Assembly: GCA_023159155.1 (NCBI GenBank) | Contig: JAJNNX010000033.1 | Coordinates: forward strand, 1 to 64,000 | Length of the DNA: 64,000 nt | Source of the DNA: Ustulina deusta | Lineage: Eukaryota > Ascomycota > Sordariomycetes > Xylariales > Xylariaceae | Direction of reading: 5' to 3' | Part shown: positions 25,501-39,008 of the stretch, piece after piece | Position numbering within the stretch: the stretch's first letter is position 1 | Layout of the letters: every line of letters starts with the position of its first letter | Notes under the pieces: generated by a model | Databases searched by the model: none | Told to the model about the DNA's origin: nothing | The model's input: only the letters and a program-made list of their open reading frames with translations | Position numbers and translations under genes: made by a program

Positions 25501-27399
25501 AAATCTAGCTAAAAATTAATACTTTAAAAAAAAAATAAGGCATTATATTTTATTAACTAATTAAAAATAGAATATACTTATTTAAATATAAGTTAAAAAC
25601 TTAAAAAAAATCTAAATTAAATTATAATATAATAAAAAAAAAGTACTTAAAAGTTATTAAAGCTTTTTATTAACTATAAAACTATTTATATAAGATTAGA
25701 TTTTATTTAAAAATAAATATAAAAGTACTAATTGCTTAGCTAAATAATAAATTTTTTATATTATTTAGCGTAGTTCTAACCTAATAAGTTATTTTTATTA
25801 AAATGTTTAATTTTAAATTGTACTATATTTTTAAAAAGAAATATATAGCAATAGACAGATTATTATATAAACTAAAAAAATTATTAAATAAATTAAATAA
25901 TTAATAAAAAAAAAATATAAAAAGTTTTATTAATTTTTAATTTTATATTATAATAGTTAAGCTAATAATTACTTTAAATACTAATGCCTTTTTTAAACTA
26001 AAGCAAAAATAATTAATATATTTATAAAAACTAATAATATATTTTACTACTAGAAGCCTGCTTAATTGCTTTATAATAGTAATACAAAAAAAAATCTATA
26101 AAAATTAAACTTTTTAATTTTTTATTTATAAAAATTGCCTTTAAAAAAAAATAAAACTATTATACTAGATCTAATGTTATATTAATAATTTTAATAATTA
26201 AAAATATTTTTTTTAAAAAAACTATATATAACTAAAATATTAAAACTAGGACTTTATATACTATAGAATTACTGTTTAATATTACTAAAAAAACTTATAT
26301 AAAAATATTAAAAATATTCTAAAAAGCTATAAGTTATGCTAGCAAATATAAAACAAGCAATTTAAAAAAAAATATTGCTATAATAAAGCTAGAAATATAT
26401 TTATAAGCTAAATCTTTAATATTTAATTTATGCTTAACAATAATAAGTTTAAAATAATTATTAAAGCTAAATATAAAATATTAGCTTATTTTAAAGCAAT
26501 ACTATTTTAATTAGCTAATTCTAAAAATATTACTTAATTTATTAAGCAATATATTATTTATTAATATAATATTTTTATTAGGATTAAATATAACAATAGT
26601 TCTAAAAACAAAAAAAAAATTATAATAACTAGAGTATAATTTAGATTTATAATAATTTATAGCGCAATATATTATTTCTAAAGCTAAAAATTTATTAAGT
26701 TAAGCTATAAAGTAATTATTAGCAGTTTTAAAAAAATAACTTAAAAAATAAAAAAAAACTAAACTAAACAACTTAATAAAATAATCTAAGCTAATAAAAC
26801 TATTATTTAATACTATAGCTATAATATATATAAAATAGTTTATAACTAATTATTAGTTTTATTAATTAAAAATATTATTTTAATATAACAAATTATTAAT
26901 TAGTAAAATATTTCTAATTATATATATTTTTTTAGTATATAAAATATAGCAATTTAAAAAAAAAAAAAAATATAGCTAAGGTCTAACATATTATTACTAA
27001 AAAAAGATACTAAGCTATAAAATAAACTAATTAGTAATATATTTATAAAGTTTGCCTTATAGCTTTAAAAAAAAAAAACCTTATCTTTATATTTAATACT
27101 TTACTAAATAATAATAAATTTTAAAACGCCAAACTTCTATATAAATAAAAAGGCCTATTTTTTATAATATTTAAAAAAAAAAATATAAAATATAAAATAA
27201 AAAAGCTAAAAAAATATATAAAAGTAAAAACTTATATATTAAATAGCTTATAACTATTTATTAAAAATAAAACTAAATATTAAAAACTAGTTAACTTTAC
27301 TACTAATAAATAAATAATAAGCTTACTAAAGAACAATTATTATAAAAAAAATATAAATATAGCTAGAATAGCCCTAATTAAAACTATAATATAACTAAA

Positions 27400-27560
27400 C
27401 AAAAACTAGACAAAACTTAAAATATAGCTAAATATAATTAAAATATAGCTTAAATAAGCTTAAATATACTTAAATATAATTTAAAATATAACTAAATATA
27501 ACTAAAATATAACTTAAATAAACTATAATATAGCTTAAATAAGCCAAAAATATTAAAATA
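27400..27560. repeat. Short tandem array in B
   Basis: AAATATAGCT(A/T)AAATA-type units repeat about ten times. The same array appears inverted at 4360-4560 in the displaced fragment of B. Confidence 0.55.
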
Positions 27561-30500
27561 TAAACAAAATAGTTAAAAAAAATTAAAAAATTATTAGTAA
27601 TAAAGCTTTATTATATCAAATTAAAATCTTAATTAAAATAGGCTTAAAAACTAGGTATTTAAGCTTTAATAATTTATAATTAAAAAAAAAATCTATTAAT
27701 TAGCAAGCAATATTTCTTTAAATTTAAAAACTAGAAAAATAAACACAACCAAAATCCATAAATCTAGCACTATATATTATAATAATATTATTTTAATTAG
27801 TTTAAATTTATTATAAAATAATACTTACTACTTATACTTTTGTTTTTTTTTATTGTTCCTATACTACTTTCTTACTTCTAAAAACCTGCTTTAAAATAAT
27901 AACTTTACTACTGCTTTATAAGCAGATTAACTAAAAAATATATAAAATAGTATATAATAATCTTTATTTAATTAGCTTAAATTAAAAACTTTTTTAGGCT
28001 ATTTTATTTATTTAAATCTTTATTTTTATTTTTTTAAGTTATTATAATATATAAATAAGCATACTTAGTATTACTTATATAATATTTATAGTCCGGCTAG
28101 CTAACTAAATAAATATAATTATTACAAACACTAAACTATAAAAAATTTATTAATTTATATTTAAAAAATAGCTATCTTCTAAAATAACTATTGCTTTTAA
28201 ACTTTTAAAATTAATAAATATATAACTAGCAAAAAATAAAATTAAAAATTCTAATTAACTAAATAATAAATATTATTATTTATATTAAATAATTAAATAT
28301 TATAAAGAGATATTTGCTAAATAGGCTATTATAGTGCAGCTTAATATAAAAAGGTATAAACTTATTAATAAATATTATAATTGCTTTAAATATAGCTTTA
28401 TTATTAAATATTATAAAAAATAAAAAATAAATATTCTAGCATATATATTAACTAATAGTATAGCTATTTAAAACTTTAATAATAAAATAATAAAAAATCT
28501 AATAATTATTATTAAATATTTCTATTAACTATATATAAAAATTAAAAAAAAAATATAAAGCTTATTTATTTATACTAATTAAAAAAGCTATAATATTTAT
28601 TTTAACTATATTTAAAAGCTTTTTTTTAAATAGCATATAGCTTTGTTAGCTTATTAAAATTTTTTAGTAATATTATATATTTTAGAACTATAGCTCTAAA
28701 AAAGTATACGTTTAAAAAAAGCATAGCTAGAATTATTAAAACTATACTAGATCTTAACTAAAAATATATAATATGTTGCAATTTAGTACTAAATAATAAA
28801 AAAAACAATATAATAGTTATTTTAAAAATATAACTTATATACTAATTAGTTTAATTAAAATATTTATTAGTTTTAGTATATATTATTTTAATTAGTATTT
28901 AACTACTAAAGCTTTTTTCATAACCTAGTTTTTTTTTAATTAATTATAATAAAAAATTAAAATTATATAAGCTAACTTAAAATAGGAAATTTTTATAATT
29001 AAAAAAAAAAAATAATCAAACATTAAATTTATTAGTAATAAAGTAGCATAGCTAAAAATAATATATAAGATTTAATATATATAATAATAAATTAGTTAGT
29101 ATAAAAGCTTTAAATATATTTTAATTAGTAATATTTGTTTTTTTTTAAATTGTTTAAATTTTTAGATTAACTTACAAAACAATTAAAGCTTAAAATTCTA
29201 ATTATTTATTAACAATCTAATTAAATATAAATATATTTATATAGCACTTAGTATAGCTAATATAAAAATAATAATTATATAGTAAACAAAAATAACTAAA
29301 AAAAGCTAATATATATTTTTTATTTTAAAACAACTAATTATTAGATATTATAAAAAATAATAAAAAATAAAAATATATATTGCAATATATTATATATAGA
29401 CTGATTACTATAGATTAAATAAGTAGAATTAGGAGTATAAAAGAGTATAGATATAAATATAGTTTATATAAAAAAATAAGTAGATAAGTTAAAAAAAAAT
29501 AATTAATCTATATAAAACTAATAAATATTACTTTTTATAAAATAATATAAGTAGGGAAGCCCTAATTAGTACTTTTTTTTAATAACAACTTATATTAGGA
29601 AAGAACTAATAAAGTTCTTATAAAAAAGTAATATAAACTAACTAGATTTATACTAGCTTAGTAGACCTTATATTTAGTTTTTAACTACTTACTTTCTAGC
29701 TAATATATTTTATACTACTAATCCTTAGACTTTACTTATTAATATATAAACTATATATTTATTATATTTTATTTATATTTTTAATTATTAATATATAGAA
29801 CTAATATTTTGCTTTAATATTAAAACTATTATATAATTAGCTTATTTTAGCATTATTATTTTAAATTATTATATTTAAAATATTTTAACCAACCTATCTA
29901 AAGTATTACTAAAAGGATCTAAAAAATATATATGCCTTTTTTAATAATATTATTACTATTATATTATCTGAGCTAGTATAATATATATTACTAAATAAAC
30001 TGCTATATATAAATTATTATAATAAAAAACCGCTACTCTACTTTTGCTAAAAATATAAAAATATTTTATATAACTATAAAACTTTTCTAAGTATTATAAC
30101 TTAAGCTTTTTATAACTTGCTTAAATTTAAACTAATTAATATATTCTAAAAAATATAACAGTATTAATAGCTAAATATATTAAAAATTAATATATTAATT
30201 ATTATAATAATTAGTTATTTTAAACTATAAGTAATATTTAAAAATATTTTTATATAAATATTCTTTTAGGCTTAAAACAAAAGCTTTAATAAAAACTATT
30301 TTATTTTTTAATTTTTTAAAAAGCAAAATAGATTTATTAGTTTTATAGTATTTAAAGCAATTAAAGCAACTAAAGCTAGACATACTTCTAATTATTAGTT
30401 TATTATAATCTATAATATTAAATAAAAAATACTATATATTATAAATTTTATTAATAATAATATAATAATTAACGCTTACTAAAAAGTTTTTATTGCTTTT

Positions 30501-32489
30501 AACTACGTTTAAAAATTATTATTTAATAGTTACCTACTTAGACCTAAACTTATAATATTAATCTTTAGTATCTAATAAAATAATAGTTAGTACTATAGTT
30601 ATTTTTATAGAACTTATATATTTCTAGCCTTTTATAAGCTAAAGCTTTAAAAAAAAATAGTAAATATTATAAATAAAAAACCCTACAATTTAAATAAAAA
30701 TATATAAAATAATTTATTAAAATATTATAAAAATTATATTATAGTTTATATAAAAAAGCTAGTCCTAGATTTCTAGTTATAAATTTAATCGATCTAGCTA
30801 GCCTAGCTAATCCTTTAATAAAATTAGTTAATTTTTTAGCTAATTATTTTCTTTATTAATTTCTAACTTATAAAATTCTACCTAAAGCATTATAAATATT
30901 TGCAAGATTTAATTGCAAAAATATATAGTTAATATAACCCAAAATACAAAAATATTTCTTTATTATTGTAGTACCTAATAGTTAATAAAATTAGAATTTC
31001 TATTAATACGCTTTTTTATAATAATTATTAATATATAAATAATAAATTTTTTAAAAAATAACTAATCTTTTTTTTTATTTTTAAAAATATCTAAATAACT
31101 AATAGCTTTAGTGCCCGGATTATTAATATAATAATTAAATAAAAATAATATACTTGGGCTAATACTATAAATATTAAGATATAACTTGCTATTTGGCTTT
31201 ATAAGCTAAATATAAAAATAGTTTATAAACAATTATTTGGACTACTTAATTATTTTATTGCCTAATTTATAAAATTTAATAAAAAAATAGTTATAATTAT
31301 ATCAATCCTTAAAATCAAATAAATAATACTTAGTAGGCTTAAACCTTTTAAAATAAATAGCAACTAATTAAATTATTTTTTTGTTATAATTATTAATAAA
31401 TAAAAACAAACTGCTTATTTTATTAACTTAGTCCTTAGGCAAAACAAAAAATACAAATAATTTATTTATAATTACTAAATATAAACTTTTAAAAATATTA
31501 TTAATTAATAGATTTTAAAGTTATTTTTTAATATACTTTTTTTATTTTATATATATAGCTTTTTTATATATACTTAAAATAATTAGTAAAGCTATAGTTT
31601 AGTATATATTATTTATATAATATTATTTTTTAAATACTTAGGTATTTTTTTTAAAAATCTATAACCTAATAACTAGGAATTAATACTTAATAACCCAATA
31701 ATAAGTATTAAAATTATAAAAAATTGCCTAAATATTATTAAAAAAATAGAATTATATACTAGAATTATAGTTATTAAAACAAAGCTTTTTTTTTAGTTAA
31801 TACTACTTAAAACAAAAAAATAATTAGTAATTACTTTATTTTATAAAGCTAATTAGTTAATAAATAATAATATAAATATATAAAATATATTTTATAGATT
31901 TTTTTTTTAAATCAAGTTAGATTTTTCTATAATAAATATTTTTACTTCCTAGTTTACTTATAAAAAAATAATAGTTGCTAGATTACTTAAAAAATTAATA
32001 TAAAACTAATTAAAAAATGCCCTAGTAGCTATGCTTAAGTTTAAAAGACTTAGTTAAAAATATAAATATTTTAATATATTTAATTTTAATAAATAGTACT
32101 AATTTCTCCTTAGTAGCAAAAGAGCTTAAGCTATAATCTATAAAAAACTTGCTTGCTAGTAGATTTTTTTTATGTTTTAAAAAAATAATATATATAATAA
32201 TATAAAAAGTTGTCCTATATTAAACTTCTTTACTAGTTAGAAGTCCTAGAAAAAATATAATTTGTAAATATATATAATTGATTAAACAAATACTAAAAAA
32301 TCCAAAAATTAAAAAGCTGTTTAAAAAGCGCTAAATATATAAAAAGAACAAAAAGTTAAATTATTAAAAATAGATATAAAAACTAGGAAAACCTAGCAAT
32401 AAAGATCTAAAAAAAATAAATAATTAATTAGTTATAGTTTAAATTAGTTATTATAGTTTAAAAATAAAAACCTAATAATTTGGAAAGTT

Positions 32490-32856
32490 TGCAGTAAGGC
32501 TAGTGTATGTGTATAAAAAATAGGTTTTTAGTTATAGAATAGAACATATTTTTAAAAACCTTAGAAATTATAAAATAAAAAGTATAAAAATTACACGTTT
32601 TTATTTAAAGCTATAAAAGACTTTTTTTTTATAAAGTTATAAATAAACGGATAATTAATATAAAATACTAAATAGAAATTAAAGATTTGTTTTTATTAAT
32701 TAATTATTGTGTTTTTATTTATATTTATATATTAAATTTTGATCTAATCTATACAAAGATCTGCAAGTTAAAAAATGTAGTCCGATACGAGATAATTAGG
32801 TAGGTTTGGTTGGTTTTAGTGTGCGATACGCCGATTAGGAGCCCTGCTCCATTTCA
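32490..32856. repeat. B right LTR
   Basis: 367 bp, from TGCAGTAAGG to CCATTTCA. The right end keeps GATACGCCGATTAGGAGCCC, which shows what the left copy looked like before mutation. Confidence 0.82.
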
Positions 32857-32860
32857 GTAT

Positions 32861-34659
32861 ATAAATATATTTATAGGCTACTAAACATAAATAGCCTAGC
32901 TAATCAACAATATGTATAGCTAACTAATAATGCAAATAGTACAAAAGGCAATATATAACGCTAATACTACAATAAAAAACAACGCTTCTAAAACAAGGCT
33001 TTAAAAATAAAGTCTAAATAACACTTCTTTTAAACCGTATATATTCGAACTAACTCCTATATAAACTATATAAGCACTTGTTTATATAGCAACTTATATA
33101 AAAAAACTAGCTAATCAATAATATAAAAGCCTAAAAATAACAAAAAATAATAAAAATACCAAATATACTAAAAACGCTAAAAATACTAAAAATGCTAAAA
33201 TAACAAAATTAACAAAAATAAAAGTATATATATAGCTAACAAAAGCTTAGAACAAATACGTAATAACTTAAAGCAAACTTTCCCGTAGGCTATAGCACTA
33301 CAAGCATATTTATATACTAAATATATAAAAATCTATTTATAGGACTATTTATAACAGGGGATCTAGCTAATCGCAAACTAAACAAAGAACTTAAAGCAAT
33401 AGTTTTCTATAAATAATATATATATAAGCAAGTTTATATATAAACTTATATAGCAACTTGTTTATATAAATATTTAAATATAAACTTAACTAATTAATAC
33501 AAGTAACTAATTAACATAAATAGCAATATATATAGCTAGCTAATAAAGCAATTTAGCTAATCAACGCAGCAAAGTTAACGATCAATAATTGCAAGCTAGA
33601 ACAAAAGTTTCTCTAAAAGCTATATATCTGCAAGCTAGTTCATATAATAACTTATATAGGACTTAGCTCGTAAATATATTTAAATCAAAGATATATTTAC
33701 AAAAGCAATTAGCTAATCGATTAGCTAACTAATTAATAGTTTAAAACAAAAACTTTTCTTGGACTAAAAAGCATACAAATATATTTATATATAAAATATA
33801 TATAGGTCTGCTCTAACAACTTCTTAACAAAAAAACTAGCTAACTAACTAATTAACCTAGCAATATATATAACTAGCTAACAAAGTAGTAGGCTAATTAG
33901 GCTAATTAATACATATATAACTAGCTTAGCTAACAAAGCCTAAAAAACAAAAATAATTAGCTAATCGGTATATTATACGTATAATATACAGGTAAAAGCG
34001 CGTTTATATACAAATTTATATAGCAAACTGCTTAAATATATATATAAACATATAAACTAACTAATTAACGCAAACTAAACTAAATTAGCTAATTAACACA
34101 TATAACTAACCTAGCTAACTAGAATAGCTACTTAAAAGCTTCTTTAAACTCGGACAGCTATAAACAAGTTTATATACAAAATTATATAATAGGTTGTTCA
34201 TAGGTATATTCTAACAAAAGACTTAGCAAGCAATCGTATAACTAAAACAGCAAAAATAGCAAAGCTAATCAATAGTATAACAATTGGCTTAATTAATTAT
34301 ACGGACTAGGCTACACATAGCTAACAAACTAGGCTCCCCTAAAAAATATATAGCTATAAGCAGACTTATATATAGATTTATATAAAAAGCTGCTCGTAAG
34401 TATATTTATACAAAACTTAGCTAATTAAGCTATATAAGCTAAGTTAGTTTTCTAACTAAGTTATTTTTGCGCAAAACTAGCATTAAAACAATTAACGGGT
34501 TATAAACATATTTATATAGTAATTTATATAAAAAAGCCTTAAACATTAGTTTCTAATCATAAGTTATGTTTTAAAAAGCAATAAATATATGCAAGCATTA
34601 TTACATACAAATTTATATAGCGGACTGCTTTATTATAGCTTTACCAAAAAAATACTATT
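32861..34659. repeat. C interior, right part: degenerate tandem array
   Basis: Continuation of the array at 18126-19879. Units contain AGCAAGTTTATATATAAACT-like cores and CTAACTAATTAAC/CTAATCGA words (near 33060, 33300, 33430, 33780, 34010, 34160 and 34370). No frame longer than a few dozen codons exists. Confidence 0.55.
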
Positions 34660-34878
34660 AAAAAAAACCAGAGCAACTCAACACTAAAAATAACTAAAAA
34701 TAATAAAAACAAACTAAAGCGTTTACTACTAAAAAACTAGTATAAATGCTATACATATAAAATAAGTGTTGCTTTAAGAAGTTTGAAAGCTTTTATAGCT
34801 GTTCGAACCCCTGAATACAGCCGAAGATCAGCCGATTCGGGCCGCAGGCGGCCCGAATACGGCTAACAATTGGTGTAC
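34660..34878. repeat. C right LTR, first part
   Basis: 219 bp matching 17859 onward, interrupted by A2 and completed at 38956-39003. The two parts sum to 267 bp, exactly the length of the left LTR. Confidence 0.8.
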
Positions 34879-35126
34879 TGTTGGATTAAGTGGTAGCTAG
34901 GTGGTGATGTGAGCCATAGAGTGGCTAGTGAGAGGTGCCCTTATAGGGGGTATGCCCTTAGCAAATAGAGCGTTATATAGCTGAATGAGTAGATCCACAC
35001 CTAACTATATGAGGGATATATATATATGTAGGGTATAGAATACACCTATATAGACCTATAATAACAATAATATAATACACCTTCTGCGGGCAATACGTGG
35101 CAAGATCGCTAGTACTAAATCTAATA
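34879..35126 (+). repeat. A2 5' LTR
   Basis: 248 bp, from TGTTGGATTAAG to CTAAATCTAATA. It is the least mutated of the family A LTR starts and so gives the best view of the original terminus. Confidence 0.87.
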
Positions 35127-36550
35127 ATTAAGAGTTTTATTAATACCTTATATTTTACCGCTAGCGAGCTTTTTACCAGTAGATATATTTGCTAGCAATC
35201 TATTCGAAATACTTTATTACAAGCGTTTTAAATAATGCTAGCAAACCTTTTAATAATAAAACTAAAGTACTATTAATCTTTTTATTATATAACTTATAAT
35301 AAATAATCCAAATATATAATTTATATATATAAATATTTTATTATAAGCATTATAAATATTAATAATAAGCGTTTTTTTTATAGCAAGTAATCTTATTAGA
35401 CCTAATTAAATAACTTGCTATAATAGTTATAATAATTATTTTTAACTTATTTAATAATTTTTTATTATAAAAAAAAGATTTTATTATTAGCGTTTATAGC
35501 TAAGATTTATAGAACTATATAATATTTATAAATTAAACTTTATAGCTTATAGTACTAAAAGCGCTAGCAATTAATAAATTCTTTTTAAACTTAAATACTG
35601 ATTTTTTTACTACTATATACGTAGATCTTACTACTACTAAAAAACAATTATATTAATATACTAAATAATGCTATAATATAGTTTTTAAACGTTATAATAC
35701 TTATTATATTAAAATTACTAAACTTGCTAAATAAATATAAAAAATAGTTTATTTTAATTATTAATTAATTTATATAAAAATAATCTAAACTATTAATTAA
35801 TAATATAATAATTTGAGAAAATTTAGCAATATAATATAAATAGTTCTAAAGTTTAAATATAAATATAAATATATAATATTTATTAATATATTAATTAGAA
35901 AACATATTATAAATCTTATTAAGTAGATTAATATATAGCTAGATAAAGTTACTAAAGTTTATACTAAAAAGTTTAAAATAAATACTTTTAAACTAGTTAC
36001 TAACTTAAAAAAGGCTTTTTAAAAGTTCTATTTAGATTAGATTATATTATTTAAGTTTATATATTATACTATTATAATAAATAATATTTTAAAATATTAA
36101 ATTATAGCTATTAAATTATATTAAAAAACTAATATATAAAACTTTTTAAAAACTACTAAAAAGAATATCTACTTAATATTTATTACTAAAAATAAAAAGC
36201 CTAAAAAGTTTAAAAAGCTTAAAATATTTAAAGAATTTAGTACTAACAATAATAATAATAATTATAATAATAATAATAGCAATTATAAAAATAATAAACC
36301 TCTTAGCTACCTAGAATCTAATCACAATAATAATTACAAAAATAGCAAACTTGCTAGTTATTTTAAATCTAATTATAATAATAAAAATAGCAATAGCAAA
36401 AATAGCAAACCTGCTAATTATTCTAAATTTGATTATTTATTTAAAAGTAATAAATAGTAGCCTAGTAGTAATAAAAAAAATTTTAAACATATTTTTATTA
36501 AGTATTATTGCGCTAATATATATATTTAGGCCAAAAAAAAATTTTAATAT
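35127..36550 (+). pseudogene. Gag-like remnant of A2
   Basis: It aligns with the minus strand of A1 (9340-7930). RIP stops fill all frames. The lysine-rich stretch near 36190-36240 and an asparagine-coding AAT repeat near 36245-36280 match the basic, low-complexity segment seen in A1. The longest open frame here (36351-36599) is in another phase and is not credible as a protein. Confidence 0.45.
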
Positions 36551-36879
36551 AATAAATTATATATTTTATTATAGCTATTATTTAAAAGCGTACTATTAGT
36601 ATATTTTTTTAAAGCTTAAACCTAATAAATAAGTCTTTAACTTTATAACTAAACAACTAGCTAACTAGCAAATAAAGCATAATAAAGATATTTAGCCTAC
36701 TTTTAAAAAAATACAAAAATAACTAGACTTGCACTAAAAAGGTAGTACTAAATATTTACTAGTAGTTATTAGCTAAAGGGGTAGCGATTACTTCGTAACC
36801 TATTAACAAAAGCTATTTTATAAAATCTATTTTGCTAAAAGCTAATACTTAATAGTTATTAGCTAAAAAAGTAGCAATT

Positions 36880-38070
36880 ATTTTATAAAGCATTAATAAG
36901 ATCTATTTTATTAAAAGTATTGCTTTATATTTAATTATAACTACTAAATTTTAATAAAAGTTCTATTATAATAATAAAAAAACATTTTTATAAAACTTAT
37001 TATATATAATATATAAATATATTTTATATTAAACTATTATATAATTAATTATAGCTATTAAATTTTATTAAAAGTTTTATTATAGCAAAAAAAGAAATAT
37101 TTTTATAAAGCTTATTACTTGTAATACTAAAATATATATAAAAGTAGTTTTATATAAAATAATAAAAAAAAAGCTTTTAAAAAGTTTATTAATTATTTTA
37201 TATTTAATTATAGCTATTAAATATTATTAAAAACTTTATAATAATAAAAAAAATGTTTTTATAAAGCTTACTATATATTATATATAAATCTATTTTATAA
37301 TACTATTTAATATAGCAATAAAAAAACGTTTTTATAAAGCTTATTATATATAATATATAAATATGTTTTATAGTACTGCTTTATAACTAATTATAGCTAT
37401 TAAATCTTATTAAAAGTTTTGCTAATAAAAAAAAAAAATTTTTAAAAAGTTTATTATATATTTATTATAACTACTAAATATTATTAAAAGTAGTATGTTA
37501 TATATAAAAAAAAACTTTTCAAAAACTTATTATATATTTATTATAACTGCTAAATATTATTAAAAGTACTATTAAACTTATTATAACTTATTATAGCTAT
37601 TATATATTATTAAAGATTTTGCAAAATAACTAATATAAAAAAAAAACTTTTAAAAAAGTTTATTAATTAATTATATTTAATTATAGCTATTAAATATTAT
37701 TAATAGTACTGCTAGCAAAAAAAAAAAATTTTTATAGAGCTTACTATTTATTTTATATAATACTACTAGCAATAAAAAAGAAATATTACTAAAAAGCTTT
37801 TAATATAGAATATATAAGTATTATAAAAAAAAAACGCTTTTAAAAAGCTTATTATAATTTATAATAAATGCTAATAATAAATTAATTAATTATTTATAAC
37901 TAATTATAACTACTAAATATTATTAAAAATATTATAAAAAAAAGATATTTCTAAAAAAGCTTATTATATATATATTATAAATATTAAATACTAGCTTTAT
38001 AAAAATATTAATATAAAAAGAAATATTTTTTAAAAGCTTATTATTATTTATAATAAGCGCTAATAATAAA
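36880..38070 (+). repeat. A2 internal tandem repeat array
   Basis: Inverted counterpart of 6660-7530: repeated TAATTATAGCTATTAAAT, A-run and TTTTTATAAAGCTTATTATATA units of about 100-130 bp, roughly ten copies. It has more units than A1, which accounts for much of the 300-bp length difference between the elements. Confidence 0.62.
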
Positions 38071-38702
38071 TTTACTATATATGCCTAAAAAACTAGCTAT
38101 ATATTAAGCGTTATATTAATAAACTATAAAATTAGCCTAAAGTTATATATTAAGCTTTATATATTTTAATTAAAAAATTAATATAGTTATAAATTATTAA
38201 AGTTATATATTTAAACGTTATATCTTTAATTAAAAGATTGCGCTAATAAAATAGTACTATAAACTAAAAATAAAAATAGCTATATTAGTAAACCTATAAA
38301 TACTACTCTTAATTAATATAAACATATTATTACTAAAAATAAAAATTATTAATAAAAGCATATTAATACTAAAAATAAAAATTATTAATATAAGCATATT
38401 ATTATTAAATATAAAAATTATTATATTTAATAAATTATTTATAAATATTTATATATATATAAAAAAACTACTATATATATTTAATATAAACGTATTAATA
38501 CTAAACACTAAAATTATAATATATTTATATATTTTTCTAATTAAAACAAGTTTATTAATTTTTTATATTGAAATTATTATATATAAACAAACCTATATAT
38601 ACTAAAACAAACTTATATATACTAATATAAACCTGTACGCTACTTCTAAATATAGTTATATAAATAAGCAAAGTTACTAAAGTAGCTTTATTTAAAGGGG
38701 TA

Positions 38703-38950
38703 TATTAGATTAAGTAGTAGCTAGGTAGTAATTTGAGCTATAGAGTGGCTAATAAGAGGTGCTTTTATAAAAGGTATACCTTTAGCAAATAAAGCGTTAT
38801 ATAGCTAAATAAATAGATCCACACCTAACTATATAAAGGATATATATGTATATAGGGTGTAGAATACACCTATATAGACCTATAACAACAACAATACAAC
38901 AGACCTTCTGCGGGCAATACGTGGCGAGATCGCTAGTGCTAAATCTGACA
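38703..38950 (+). repeat. A2 3' LTR
   Basis: 248 bp, from TATTAGATTAAG to CTAAATCTGACA. Its left half is strongly RIP-converted and its right half is not, so mutation was patchy along one LTR. Confidence 0.85.
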
Positions 38951-38955
38951 CGTAC

Positions 38956-39003
38956 TGCCACATTCGCAGCTGCTAGCGGGCCGCTAGCACCAGCCCTGCT
39001 GCA
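38956..39003. repeat. C right LTR, second part
   Basis: 48 bp ending CCAGCCCTGCTGCA, followed by the TSD copy ATATT. This is almost unmutated sequence and shows the original outer end of C. Confidence 0.8.
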
Positions 39004-39008
39004 ATATT

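Larger units (their letters stand above)
19884..32856. mobile_element. Long LTR element B (about 13 kb)
   Basis: LTRs of 366 and 367 bp lie at 19884-20249 and 32490-32856. They begin T(G/A)(C/T)AGTAGGGCTAGTG and end ATTT(C/T)A. The flanks share GTAT (19880-19883 and 32857-32860), a short TSD. The left LTR is far more T/A-converted than the right, whose last 35 bp are nearly unmutated. Internal coding sequence is destroyed, so superfamily and strand are open. At about 13 kb it is long for a fungal LTR element with LTRs this short, so undetected nested insertions are possible. Part of its interior is duplicated, inverted, at 916-5603. Confidence 0.8.
34879..38950 (+). mobile_element. LTR retrotransposon A2 (family A)
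   Basis: A 4072-bp copy of family A with 248-bp LTRs at 34879-35126 and 38703-38950. The TSD is TGTAC/CGTAC (34874-34878 and 38951-38955), the single difference being a RIP-type C to T. It sits inside the right LTR of C. TTTAAAGGGG before the 3' LTR is a plausible polypurine tract. The order is LTR, Gag-like remnant (35127-36550), tandem array (36880-38070), short repeats, LTR, as in A1 but inverted. Confidence 0.88.
17859..39003. mobile_element. Element C, LTR-flanked, host of nested elements B and A2
   Basis: Direct 267-bp terminal repeats lie at 17859-18125 and at 34660-34878 plus 38956-39003, the second split by A2. The flanking 5-mers are ATATT at 17854-17858 and 39004-39008. Removing B, A2 and their TSDs leaves about 4.1 kb. 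The interior (18126-19879 and 32861-34659) is a degenerate repeat array with no visible coding sequence. On the minus strand the repeat starts TGCAGCAGGGC but ends GTCCTTCTTT, so it lacks the usual CA. A solo copy at 42484-42688 with its own TSD supports the same boundary. Confidence 0.75.

Noticed and set aside
18126..34659. Spaced repeats in element C considered as a CRISPR-like array
   Set aside because: Units vary in length, are not exact, lie in a fungal nuclear repeat block and have no cas-like neighbours.
36351..36599. 82-codon frame in element A2
   Set aside because: An I/L/K/N-rich frame arising from RIP-converted, AAT-repeat DNA in a phase different from the Gag-like frame.
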